Source: Zobellia uliginosa
GTDB lineage: Bacteria > Bacteroidota > Bacteroidia > Flavobacteriales > Flavobacteriaceae
Direction of reading: 5' to 3'
DNA: 64,000 bases
NCBI RefSeq assembly: GCF_900156625.1
Contig: NZ_FTOB01000002.1
Coordinates: forward strand, 552,275 to 616,274
The position numbers were made by a program, and so were the translations under genes. The notes beneath the pieces were generated by a model. It was given only the letters and a program-made list of their open reading frames with translations. It made no database searches and was not told the DNA's origin. This document shows positions 28,601 through 38,094 of the stretch, piece by piece (position 1 is the first letter of the stretch; the number at the start of each line of letters is the position of its first letter).

Positions 28601-30044
28601 TTTTGATCAGATAAAAATTACGGACGTAGACAAGAAGACCAAGGCGGTCTTGGATGGAACGATAAGCCATTCCTTTTTTGATAATTGGTTGCTCGATATC
28701 GACGTAGATACGAATAACGATAGGCTTTTGATTTTGAATACCGACTTCGAAGAGGAGGTGCTTTACTACGGTACCGGTTACCTAGACGGGAAGGGTCGGA
28801 TTTTCGGGCCCACCAAGGCTTTGAATATTAAGGTGGAAGGAAAAACGGCAAGGGGGACTTCCCTAAAGATCCCGCTTAGTGATGTGGCTTCCATTGGGGA
28901 TTATTCCTTTATCAATTTTGTGGAGAAGAACCAGTTGAACCATGTGGAAGAAGAGCGTACCCTAGACGAGTTTCAGGGACTTGAGCTTACTTTCGACCTT
29001 GATGTTACCCCTGATGCCGAGGTGGAGATCGTGACCGATACCAAGACCGGCAGTTCTTTAAAAGGAAGCGGGGTCGGTATTTTGTTGATCCGTATCAATA
29101 CCCGCGGTGCCTTTGAGATGTACGGAGATTTTGTTGTGGTCGAAGGACAGTATAACTATAAGTTCGGTGGGGTGATCAATAAAACCTTTCAGGTGAAACC
29201 TGGGGGCACCATCGTATGGGATCGTGAGCCTCTAAAGGCGACCTTGGATCTCGAGGCGGTATATGCCTTAAATGCCAACCCGGCGCCTCTGTTGGACAAT
29301 CCGGGCTATACGCGGCGTATACCTACGGAAGTGGTGATTAAGCTTACTGATGACCTTGAGAGTCCTGATATCGAGTTTAATATTGATTTCCCAGGGACCA
29401 ATAGTATCGTGCAGTCTGAGTTGGAATATCGATTGCAGGATCCTACGGTGGAAGAGCGCAATGCCCTTTTCCTGCTGGCGCAGGGTTCTTTCGTGAACGA
29501 TCAAACGGGCATCGACCAACAGGCGGTAACGGGGAATCTTTTGCAATCGGCCTCGGGATTGTTGAACCAAGTGTTGGGCAATAACGATAAATTTAACCTT
29601 GGTCTTTCGTACGAGCAGGGCATTCTTGACCGAAGTGCCGATTACCAGACGGAAAACAGAATTGGGGTAACCGTTTCTACCCGGATCAGTGACCGAATGC
29701 TCTTCAATGGAAAAGTAGGGGTTCCGGTAGGGGGAACCACGGAAACCGTCGTAGCGGGAAATTTTGAGATACAATTGCTGCTGAACGAAGAAGGGACCTT
29801 GAGTGCCAAGTTTTTCAATAGGGAGAACGAGATACAGGAATATTTGGCCGATAGGCTGGGGTATACCCAAGGTGTCGGTATTTCGTATGAAGTAGATTTC
29901 AATAGTTTTAGGCAGCTCTTCCGGAATATCCTAAAAAAGGAAGCGGCTAAAGAAGAACTTCCAGAGCCCGACCAGGTACCTAGTGCCGTAATGGGTAAGG
30001 ATAGTTTGCTGAAATTTTATCCTAAGGATAAGCGGTTAAACTAA
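25614..30044 (+). CDS. tamB: TamB-like (DUF490) inner membrane protein of the translocation and assembly module
   Basis: The 1476-residue protein begins with one transmembrane segment (about 2-22) and continues as a very long repetitive beta-rich region. It ends in the TamB/DUF490 C-terminal domain; segments such as GSGVGILLIRINTRGAFEMYG, FVVVEGQYNY and QSELEYRLQDP are typical. TamB proteins bridge the inner and outer membranes and are linked to outer-membrane protein insertion and phospholipid transport. The ATG at 25614 falls at the very start of the hydrophobic segment. The same frame is open for 20 more codons upstream and reads as a basic stretch (KTYRPIKKLRKILIRT), which would fit a real cytoplasmic end, but contains no ATG, GTG or TTG. 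No typical plus-strand -7 element is seen. Confidence 0.9.
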   Translation: MMVLVLICILATVILSLPFVQTSFAKYATDTINNDFGTNINIDKLRISLITWDTNLEGIYIEDYRKDTLFYVNKLTTSILSIRNLSKGKLEFGDIKIDELDFKLKTYLDNRSTNLEVFIDKFDDGKPRKPGTDPFLFSSSDVEIANSTFRLIDENFENQLLLDFEELNIGASDFLILGPQVSAKINTMAFNSQRGINVQQMATEFKYTKQQMRFDSLKIQTVGSHLKGDLVFDYERKDFADFLNKVNLTAEFEESVVSFDEINMLYDQFGRGKEVNFSSKISGVLNDLNTEELFLQSDNTGIRGNFNFKSLFDRKKPFIMRADMKNVTSSYYELRALMPNILGKSLPSSFQKLGQFTIRGDAVITENSIDAKVNLNTAIGSSYADLELSDINNIDNATYKGFVSLIDFDLGDFTENERLGKTSLDFNVEGQGFVRETLNTEVIGEVYSVEFNNYDYKNLKVSGILKEQLFDGTVLSNDENIKFSFKGLADFGEDRNDFNFIASVDYADLNKLNFVNDSVSIFKGNVNMDVTGNTLDNLVGDVKFTKTIFQNKNDTYYFEDFKVSSTFENDTIRVIDINSPDIITGYMKGKFKVGELGRLVQNSLGSIYTNYRPFKISGGQTLAFNFKIYNKIVDVFFPEVKFDPNTFIKGNIVADEGDFKLNFKSPSIVAFGNEADNIDIKIDNKNPLFNTYISVSDLSTNYYDVKDFNLINTTLKDTLFFRTEFKGGSDLNDSYNLNFYHTFNKDNKSVIGLKTSDVNFKGNKWILNKDGDNKNKVVINRTLDSIDIREIVMNNSAQEQIRLKGRLADSTYKDLQLQFKIVSLNKITPAIDSLRLQGEVNGTLNILQKDNIYLPSSNLAVDDFSINDMRLGDLTVGIVGNKDLTEFAVNSQITDKGLEKLSVVGSVNNKEDMPKANLLVSFDRFDLEPFAPLGENIISHIRGYVSGNARIQGPVDNPDFSGVLTLDKAGLGIPYLNVDYDFAANSRVNLSKQTFDFDQIKITDVDKKTKAVLDGTISHSFFDNWLLDIDVDTNNDRLLILNTDFEEEVLYYGTGYLDGKGRIFGPTKALNIKVEGKTARGTSLKIPLSDVASIGDYSFINFVEKNQLNHVEEERTLDEFQGLELTFDLDVTPDAEVEIVTDTKTGSSLKGSGVGILLIRINTRGAFEMYGDFVVVEGQYNYKFGGVINKTFQVKPGGTIVWDREPLKATLDLEAVYALNANPAPLLDNPGYTRRIPTEVVIKLTDDLESPDIEFNIDFPGTNSIVQSELEYRLQDPTVEERNALFLLAQGSFVNDQTGIDQQAVTGNLLQSASGLLNQVLGNNDKFNLGLSYEQGILDRSADYQTENRIGVTVSTRISDRMLFNGKVGVPVGGTTETVVAGNFEIQLLLNEEGTLSAKFFNRENEIQEYLADRLGYTQGVGISYEVDFNSFRQLFRNILKKEAAKEELPEPDQVPSAVMGKDSLLKFYPKDKRLN

Positions 30045-30057
30045 AAGGGGTTATACG

Positions 30058-30122
30058 GTTCTTTTTAGTGGTAATCTGTCTAAAACGGGTGTGTTTTCTT
30101 AAAAACCACCTCTAAAAAGAAC
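30058..30122. repeat. Long imperfect inverted repeat after tamB
   Basis: Arms 30058-30072 and 30108-30122 pair over 11 bases, one mismatch, then three more pairs. The loop of about 35 bases contains a smaller AAAAC/GTTTT stem. No T run follows, so it is not a classic terminator, but it may slow transcription or protect the tamB 3' end. The rest of the 271-base tamB-pfkA interval holds no reading frame. Confidence 0.4.
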
Positions 30123-30281
30123 GAAAAGTTCACTTCCATAGTAAAATCCCGCTTTTGCCATATTCTCAGTAAGGGGAAAGCGAGGGGCGTAAAAATGTTA
30201 TAATTGATTACATATTTTAAGAAAATGTGAGCTGAGTTATCAAGACGTTAAATTAGATGGATAACAGGATCGGAATTCGAA

Positions 30282-30298
30282 TAAGTTTGTTAGTTTTG
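30282..30298 (+). promoter_or_regulatory. Two adjacent -7 promoter elements for pfkA-gapA
   Basis: TAAGTTTG (30282-30289) and TAGTTTTG (30291-30298) are both exact TAnnTTTG matches, separated by one base, 27 and 18 bases before the pfkA ATG. Either could serve. No clear -33 TTTG is visible at the matching spacing. Confidence 0.4.
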
Positions 30299-30315
30299 CA
30301 ACTTAGTTTTTTTTA

Positions 30316-32326
<2,011 letters not shown>

Positions 32327-32348
32327 TTTTTCTGAATATTACTAATGG

Positions 32349-32397
32349 TAATCCTGAGAGTGGGCAAAAAATTGCTTATTTTCAGGATTATTTTTTT
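32349..32397 (+). terminator. Rho-independent terminator after gapA
   Basis: A perfect 9-bp stem (32349-32357 with 3282-type counterpart at 32382-32390) encloses a loop of 24 bases. Seven T residues (32391-32397) follow. It ends the pfkA-gapA unit just before the BadF-type kinase gene. Confidence 0.75.
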
Positions 32398-32408
32398 AAA
32401 CGAAAATT

Positions 32409-33260
32409 ATGATTTTAATTGTAGATAGTGGGGCCACAAAATCAGATTGGATTGCCTTGGATGAAAAGGGAAATCAGTTGTTTATGACCCAAACGTTAGG
32501 GTTGAGCCCAGAAGTTTTGACTAGAGAGGTAATCGAAGATAGATTGGCCAATAACTTTGAGCTTTCAAAGAATAGGGATAAGGTTTCCAGATTGCATTTT
32601 TACGGGGCGGGATGTGGTACCGACCGGATGAAAAAATTCCTTGGGGATATCTTTAAGGATTTTTTTCCCAATGCAAAAACCGATGTAAAAGAGGATACCT
32701 ATGCGGCTATTTTTTCGACGACCAAAATAGGCCACCAAGGAATCGTTTGTATCTTGGGGACAGGCTCTAATTGTAGTTACTACGACGGACATCAGCTGTT
32801 TCAGAAAGTGACTTCCTTAGGTTATATCCCCATGGATGACGGTAGTGGTAATTTCTTTGGACGAAAGTTGATAAGGGACTATTATTTTCACAAAATGCCC
32901 CAAGACTTAGGTATCAAGTTTGCCAAAGAGTATAATTTGGATGCCGATGTCATAAAAGAGAACTTGTACAAGCAACCCAATCCGAATACCTATTTGGCTA
33001 CCTTTGCCCGGTTTTTAGTGGAAAACAAAAACCATCCGTACTGTAAAGGGGTTATCGATAAGGGGTTCCAGCAGTTTGTAAACAACTATATCATGCAGTT
33101 TGAACTGGCGACCAAGGTGCCGATCAACTTTGTGGGGAGTATAGCGCATTACTTAAGGGATGAACTCGTAACGGTCCTTGAGCGTAACGACTTGATCGTT
33201 GGGGTTATTAGACAACGACCGATAGAAGGTTTGATGGAGTTTCACGTAGAAACCATCTAG
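32409..33260 (+). CDS. BadF/BadG-type N-acetylhexosamine kinase
   Basis: The 283-residue protein has the ASKHA kinase fold. Phosphate-1 motif is IVDSGATKSDW (4-14), the second phosphate loop is CILGTGSNCSYYDG, and the adenosine-side motif is NFVGSIAHYLRDE. MDDGSGNFFGRKL is typical of the N-acetylglucosamine kinase group. Members phosphorylate GlcNAc, and some (MurK types) also MurNAc, with ATP in the cytoplasm. In this window it would feed MurQ and the NagB fusion; that link is an inference, as the genes are 29 kb apart. It starts 11 bases after the gapA terminator and is closed by its own terminator. Confidence 0.88.
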   Translation: MILIVDSGATKSDWIALDEKGNQLFMTQTLGLSPEVLTREVIEDRLANNFELSKNRDKVSRLHFYGAGCGTDRMKKFLGDIFKDFFPNAKTDVKEDTYAAIFSTTKIGHQGIVCILGTGSNCSYYDGHQLFQKVTSLGYIPMDDGSGNFFGRKLIRDYYFHKMPQDLGIKFAKEYNLDADVIKENLYKQPNPNTYLATFARFLVENKNHPYCKGVIDKGFQQFVNNYIMQFELATKVPINFVGSIAHYLRDELVTVLERNDLIVGVIRQRPIEGLMEFHVETI

Positions 33261-33281
33261 CTTTGTTTATTACAATATGTC

Positions 33282-33318
33282 ACAGGCCTTGATTTTTCAT
33301 CAAGGCCTGTTTTGTTTT
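33282..33318 (+). terminator. Rho-independent terminator after the BadF-type kinase
   Basis: A perfect 12-bp stem (33282-33293 with 33299-33310) has the loop TTTTC. It is followed by a T-rich run (TTTTGTTTT). It lies between the convergent kinase and ridA stops. Confidence 0.85.
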
Positions 33319-33321
33319 GGA

Positions 33322-33702
33322 CTAACGTACCGCAATCATTGAAATTTCAACATTGACGAATTTGGGTAGGTTTGCGACTTCTACGGTTTCCCTGGCGGGT
33401 GCCGTTTCACTGTCGAAATAAGTCGCGTACACTTCGTTGATCTCTGAAAACTGCTTCATGTCCTTCAAGAAAATAGTACTCTTGACTACATTTTCAAAAG
33501 TCATATCGGCTTCGGTAAGTACCGCTTTTAGGTTTTCCATAGATTGTCGCGCCTCTTTTGCGATGTCGCCCTCAATGAGCTTTCCGGTGGCCGGGTCTAT
33601 GGGAATCTGTCCTGATATATAAAGGGTGTTTCCGCTTAAGACGGCTTGGTTGTAAGGACCAATAGGGGCAGGGGCATTAGGAGTATTGATTATTTTTTTC
33701 AT
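33322..33702 (-). CDS. ridA: RidA-family enamine/imine deaminase
   Basis: RidA proteins hydrolyse reactive enamine and imine intermediates made by PLP enzymes. I choose the ATG at 33702, giving 126 residues that begin MKKIINTPNAPAPIGPYNQA, as in the family. The frame is open to 33744, but those 14 extra residues do not fit. Signatures include SGQIPIDPATG, the substrate-binding Arg in the C-terminal segment PARETVEVANLP, and VEISMIAVR. The gene follows lptD on the same strand, 66 bases downstream. Confidence 0.95.
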   Translation of the reverse strand: MKKIINTPNAPAPIGPYNQAVLSGNTLYISGQIPIDPATGKLIEGDIAKEARQSMENLKAVLTEADMTFENVVKSTIFLKDMKQFSEINEVYATYFDSETAPARETVEVANLPKFVNVEISMIAVR

Positions 33703-33768
33703 CGTTTTGTGATTTTTGTTTTTAGCTGTAGGCTGTTTTAGCAAATGTAGCTAAGAATGTCGACCTTG

Positions 33769-36510
33769 TTAGCGTTGACTTCGGTTTTCCCACTTCAAGT
33801 CGCTAAGGATGGAGCTTTTTATTCCGATAAAGAAGTACCATCGGGAGTATTGGCCAAAAGGGGTCCAGTTAAAGTTCATCCTAAAACTTTTTAGGTCGCG
33901 TTCAAAGCGTAACTGGGTAAGGGTAAAACCTTTGTTTTTAAAATCGTATCCACTGGAGCCGCCTACCTTCCAACGGGGGGAAAGCTCAATGTCGCCCGAG
34001 AACATCAATGAATGGCTGCTGAACTCGTTCTGTCGGGCCGAGTTAAAGTAACTTGCGGAATAGGCCAATCGGAAATTCCATGGGATTTTAGTGGCGTAAC
34101 GCGGGTTGTCTACGTCTTCGCCCTTATCGTTTTCATCTTCATCGATTCTTCGCCTGTCAAAGTCGTCGGCCCTACCGAAAAGGTCGTCGTCCCTACCTCC
34201 ACTTTGGGCTACGTAATCGTAGGCACCGGCCTCTTCCTCTTCTTCCTCTTCTTCCTCCTTTTTTCCAAAAGTCTTACTGTCTATGGAATACCCAATGTTT
34301 ATGTTGGCTTGGGTCAACCTAAAAAGGCTTCCTCCATTATCGATGTTGAATTTATCGATTCTACTGCCATTGTTGTCTATGGCGTATGGGTCAAGGCCTG
34401 CAGAAAAGTTAATAGACATTTTATTGTCTAAAATGTTCGTTCCGCCGTTAATTCTAAGAGGGCTTAATTTTAGGGAGTCCGACTCAAAATTATATCCGGT
34501 GGAAATATTGAAATTGCTAAGGATCGGAATCTTTTTAGGTTCGGTGGCCGTTGAATCCTTATCCCTTACCTTGGCCTCGAGGGTGTTTGCCAAAGAAAAG
34601 CTAAGGCTGTTGCTCTTGCCGAGGCTAGGGGCTCCGTTTAGTGTACCTTCAAAACGGCTATATTGTACGACCTCTCCGGTGTCGTTGTTCAGGTATTCGT
34701 CGTAGAACTGGTCAAAGGAAGGGGAGTAGCCGTAGCTTAACGAGGGCCGCATAACGTGGCGTAAGGCTTGTAACTTTTTGTCTTCCCCAAAATTGAAAGT
34801 ACCGTAGACCGTGGTTCCTATACTGGCACTCATATTGTATTTATTGTAACGGTCAAAACCTGAAATGGTATCTTTTACGACCGAACCGATCTCACCGTCT
34901 TCGCTGCGCTCGTAGCGTTGGGTATAGGTTTCCAATGCCCATACATCTTCGTAGCTACCGCCCATGGTAACACTGAAAAATTTGGCGACCTTAAAATTGG
35001 TGCTGATGGGTATACGGTGTTTTGCGCCGACCTTGGCATTGTCGAACATGGCCGCTTTTAAAAAGTTTTCATCGTTCGTGGTCAGTGAATTTCGGGCGTT
35101 GACGTCGTACTGGAAATTAATATTCTGTATCACCCCTTTTTTGATCCCATCTTTTTTGGCGAATGGGAATATACGTTCCATACTGGCCTGAAAAGTAGGA
35201 AGGGTCATCTGTATGTTGTCTTGGTCGGGGTTGGCACGTGCCGTAGGGCTCGTATTCTGTGAGTGACTGGCCGTAAGGCTCATATTGACCGAAGGATAGG
35301 CCGGAAAGGTCTTTGAATATGAAATGGATGACGATAGGTTGTTGTTCTGGGTCAAGGGCAGGTTTACCTGGTTCAATGAGTTTTGGTAATACGAACTACT
35401 TCCTAGGTTAACGGATGCCGAAAACCGGGAATTGGGACTGGCCTTGGTGTCTTGCGAGTGCGATATCTGAATGTTCCACACCTTACTGTTGCTATAATCG
35501 TCAAAACCCTTCTGGCTGGTGACCAAATTCTCATACCTGAAATTGACGTTACCGCGGTAGCGATAGCGCTTGCTGTACACGCTTTGTGTCCTAAAGCCAT
35601 AACTTCCGTTGGTGTAGAAATCCCCCGTAAGGGTAATATCCGCATAATCGGAAAAGGGAACGTAGTATCCTCCGTTCTGTAAAAAGTAGCCCCTATCGGG
35701 ATCGTTACCGAATGTGGGCATCATCAATCCTGCGGAGCGGCCCACCGTTAAAGGGAAATAGGCAAAGGGCAGGGCTACGGGCGTTGGCACATCGGCTATG
35801 TAGAGGTTACTGAAGCCTGCAATGACCTTCTTTTTGGGTACAAATTTCGCCTTTCGGATCCGAATGTAATAATCGGGATTAATGGTATCTTGTGAGGTGG
35901 TCAGTTTCCCTTCGTGAAGAAAATAAACCGAATCGTTTTCCTTTTTTGTAATCTCCGCATAAACCTTCATGGCGTCGCTTCCCAATTGCCCTAGACCGGC
36001 CTGCTGCTCGGTTCTCGAGTTCCAGATCAAGGCTTTTTGGGTGTCAAAGTTAAAACGGATACTATCGGGCCGTACTTCGTTATCACCTTGTTTAAAATAG
36101 GGTAGCTGGGTGTAATTGCCCAAAGAATCTTTGATCCGCCCCGCGTACACCTCGTTTTTTATATAGTCCATTGTGATAATACCGGCTTTTAACTCGGTAT
36201 CTTGGTAATATATTTCGGCTTCGTTATAAAGGTAGATCTTTTGGTCTTTTTGGCTCAGTTTAACGTAGTCTTTGGCCTTGTATTTGATTTTGTCGAGTAG
36301 TAAGGGTTCCTTGCCATTATTGGGGCCAAGTGAGGTTGAATCTCCCGCTATACTGTCTTTTTGTGCAGGGTCTGGAAAAAGTGGGGCAATAATGGTGTCC
36401 TTATCTGCTTTGATGGGTAGGCTTATTAAACCGTCTTCTTGAGCGAGTGAATTGAAAGCGCCAACAAATAGCAATACCAGTAAAAGTAAAAGATGTTTGT
36501 TTGATTGCAA
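33769..36510 (-). CDS. lptD: LptD-like LPS assembly outer membrane protein
   Basis: The 913-residue protein has a signal peptide (1-23, ending NSLAQ), an OstA/LptA-like N-terminal part (about 75-230, with LKAGIITMDYIKNEVYAG) and a C-terminal barrel. LptD inserts lipopolysaccharide into the outer leaflet with LptE. Motifs such as VALPFAYFPLTVGRSAGLMMPTFGND and WKVGGSSGYDF fit Bacteroidota LptD. A run of nine Glu residues followed by a D/R/E-rich stretch (about residues 750-800) forms an unusual charged insertion, probably a loop. The gene is divergent from the amidase, and the amidase promoter overlaps its first codons. Confidence 0.9.
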   Translation of the reverse strand: MQSNKHLLLLLVLLFVGAFNSLAQEDGLISLPIKADKDTIIAPLFPDPAQKDSIAGDSTSLGPNNGKEPLLLDKIKYKAKDYVKLSQKDQKIYLYNEAEIYYQDTELKAGIITMDYIKNEVYAGRIKDSLGNYTQLPYFKQGDNEVRPDSIRFNFDTQKALIWNSRTEQQAGLGQLGSDAMKVYAEITKKENDSVYFLHEGKLTTSQDTINPDYYIRIRKAKFVPKKKVIAGFSNLYIADVPTPVALPFAYFPLTVGRSAGLMMPTFGNDPDRGYFLQNGGYYVPFSDYADITLTGDFYTNGSYGFRTQSVYSKRYRYRGNVNFRYENLVTSQKGFDDYSNSKVWNIQISHSQDTKASPNSRFSASVNLGSSSYYQNSLNQVNLPLTQNNNLSSSISYSKTFPAYPSVNMSLTASHSQNTSPTARANPDQDNIQMTLPTFQASMERIFPFAKKDGIKKGVIQNINFQYDVNARNSLTTNDENFLKAAMFDNAKVGAKHRIPISTNFKVAKFFSVTMGGSYEDVWALETYTQRYERSEDGEIGSVVKDTISGFDRYNKYNMSASIGTTVYGTFNFGEDKKLQALRHVMRPSLSYGYSPSFDQFYDEYLNNDTGEVVQYSRFEGTLNGAPSLGKSNSLSFSLANTLEAKVRDKDSTATEPKKIPILSNFNISTGYNFESDSLKLSPLRINGGTNILDNKMSINFSAGLDPYAIDNNGSRIDKFNIDNGGSLFRLTQANINIGYSIDSKTFGKKEEEEEEEEEAGAYDYVAQSGGRDDDLFGRADDFDRRRIDEDENDKGEDVDNPRYATKIPWNFRLAYSASYFNSARQNEFSSHSLMFSGDIELSPRWKVGGSSGYDFKNKGFTLTQLRFERDLKSFRMNFNWTPFGQYSRWYFFIGIKSSILSDLKWENRSQR

Positions 36511-36530
36511 GGCTATATATCCTATTTTTG
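36500..36530 (+). promoter_or_regulatory. Full-consensus promoter for the amidase gene
   Basis: TTTG at 36500-36503 is followed after exactly 19 bases by TATTTTTG at 36523-36530. This is the Bacteroidota consensus TTTG-N19-TAnnTTTG. The leader would be about 78 bases. The -33 element lies inside the first codons of the divergent lptD gene. Confidence 0.65.
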
Positions 36531-36557
36531 TAACCGTTCGGCTTATTTTTCGGAGCT

Positions 36558-36565
36558 CAAACTTA
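36558..36565 (-). promoter_or_regulatory. -7 promoter element for lptD
   Basis: The minus strand reads TAAGTTTG, an exact -7 match 47 bases before the lptD start. No clear -33 TTTG precedes it. It faces the amidase promoter, so the two polymerase sites lie within 60 bases. Confidence 0.4.
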
Positions 36566-36614
36566 CATATATTTTTCGTTCCCTATACAGGGTGTTACCA
36601 TAAATTTAACCATA

Positions 36615-37994
36615 ATGAAGGCTTCTAAATACAGAGTGAATACCCGTGTACAACGGTTTTCCCTATTTCCTATTATTTTTTTAGCACTAATCTTATCTTC
36701 TTTTTATACCCAGAATCCTGAAAACAGAAACGATGGAAAATTCACGGTAGTGCTTGATGCTGGGCATGGTGGGCATGATCCGGGCAATATGGGTAACGGA
36801 TATTTGGAAAAGCAGATTGCGTTGAACATTGTACTAAAAGCCGGTTCAATTTTAGAGAAAAATCCGGATATAAAAGTAATCTATACCCGTAAGGATGACA
36901 CCTTCGTGGATCTTTATGAAAGGGGACAAATTGCCAATAAGGCCAATGCCGACCTTTTTGTATCGGTGCATTGTGATTCACATACCTCAAATGCACACGG
37001 CGCGGGAACCTTTGTTTTGGGACTTCATGCGAACAAACAGAATTTTGAAATCGCAAAAAAGGAAAACTCGGTAATTTATTTGGAGGATAATTATAAAAGC
37101 AAGTACGCTGATTACGATATTAATTCCCCAGAGTCGGTAATCGGACTTACCATAATGCAAGAAGAGTTTTTGGATCAGAGTATAGCTTTGGCGAAGGCCA
37201 TTCAAGATAACTTTACCAAAAAACTCAAGCGAACCGATAGAAAGGTCAAGCAGGCCGGATTTATTGTTTTGCACCAGACCGTTATGCCGAGTGTATTGGT
37301 AGAAACCGGTTTTTTGACGAATAAGGAGGAAGGGGCCTACCTGAATTCAAAAAAAGGACAGTCGGAGATAGGGACCTCCATAGCCGAGGCGATCCTTATC
37401 TATAAAGAGAATATTATGGCCAATGTTGCCGATTTCGATACTAGTATTATAGCCAGTACGCCCGAACCCGAACCGATGGAGGAAAAGAAAGAAGAACCTA
37501 AACCCGAACCGGTCACAGCCTCGAAAAAGGAAAAGGTATCGCGAAAAATCAAAGACGAACCTATTGTCGCCAAGACGACCGAGGTGCCCGTGGAACCAAA
37601 GAAGGAGGCTATTCAAATCATCGAAGAGGCCAAGGGAAATGATCGGGCTGTTGCAGTAAAAAAAGAGACTCCCCCCGAAGCACAAAAAACAGCACCTTCG
37701 GTTTCTAAGGAAACTACCGTGGCCCCTGCGGAAAAAAAATCCGATGTGTTGTACAAGGTTCAGATTATGGCCAGTGCAAAGAACCTTCCGTTGCGGCCTG
37801 AATCGTTCAACGGACTCAATCGAGTGGCCAAGGAACCGTATAAAGGGCTGTATAGATATGTATATGGCAGTACGCCATCATTGGAAGAGGCAAAAATGTT
37901 GAAATCGAATGCTGACTTAAAAGGGTATACTACTTCGTATATCGTAGCCTATAGAAATGGCGAACGGATACCTTTTAAAGACAGTCTCAAGTAG
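36615..37994 (+). CDS. N-acetylmuramoyl-L-alanine amidase with SPOR domain
   Basis: The 459-residue protein has an N-terminal membrane anchor or signal (about 17-31) and an Amidase_3 zinc domain (42-265). Visible zinc and catalytic elements are LDAGHGGHDPG (His51), Glu65, SVHCDSH (His119) and LVETGFLTN. It cleaves the bond between MurNAc and the peptide stem in the periplasm. A lysine-, proline- and glutamate-rich linker (about 275-375) leads to a C-terminal SPOR domain (about 380-459, VLYKVQIMASAKN), which binds denuded septal peptidoglycan. A role in daughter-cell separation is therefore likely. A full-consensus promoter lies upstream. Confidence 0.94.
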   Translation: MKASKYRVNTRVQRFSLFPIIFLALILSSFYTQNPENRNDGKFTVVLDAGHGGHDPGNMGNGYLEKQIALNIVLKAGSILEKNPDIKVIYTRKDDTFVDLYERGQIANKANADLFVSVHCDSHTSNAHGAGTFVLGLHANKQNFEIAKKENSVIYLEDNYKSKYADYDINSPESVIGLTIMQEEFLDQSIALAKAIQDNFTKKLKRTDRKVKQAGFIVLHQTVMPSVLVETGFLTNKEEGAYLNSKKGQSEIGTSIAEAILIYKENIMANVADFDTSIIASTPEPEPMEEKKEEPKPEPVTASKKEKVSRKIKDEPIVAKTTEVPVEPKKEAIQIIEEAKGNDRAVAVKKETPPEAQKTAPSVSKETTVAPAEKKSDVLYKVQIMASAKNLPLRPESFNGLNRVAKEPYKGLYRYVYGSTPSLEEAKMLKSNADLKGYTTSYIVAYRNGERIPFKDSLK

Positions 37995-38034
37995 GTTTCG
38001 ATACAATAAATAATTACCTTCCATATTTTATTTC

Positions 38035-38042
38035 TAATTTTG
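38035..38042 (+). promoter_or_regulatory. -7 promoter element for the mlaD operon
   Basis: TAATTTTG is an exact TAnnTTTG match 53 bases before the mlaD start. No -33 TTTG is visible at 19-base spacing. It suggests that the operon is transcribed separately from the amidase gene. Confidence 0.35.
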
Positions 38043-38094
38043 TTAGGGACCTATATATTGAAAGAAGTCTCTAATTAACCCAAAATCGATCCTT

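Noticed and set aside
34225-34270. CTC/TTC-rich tract considered as a CRISPR-like or microsatellite array
   Set aside because: It is the coding strand complement of a Glu run within lptD in frame, so it is part of that protein.
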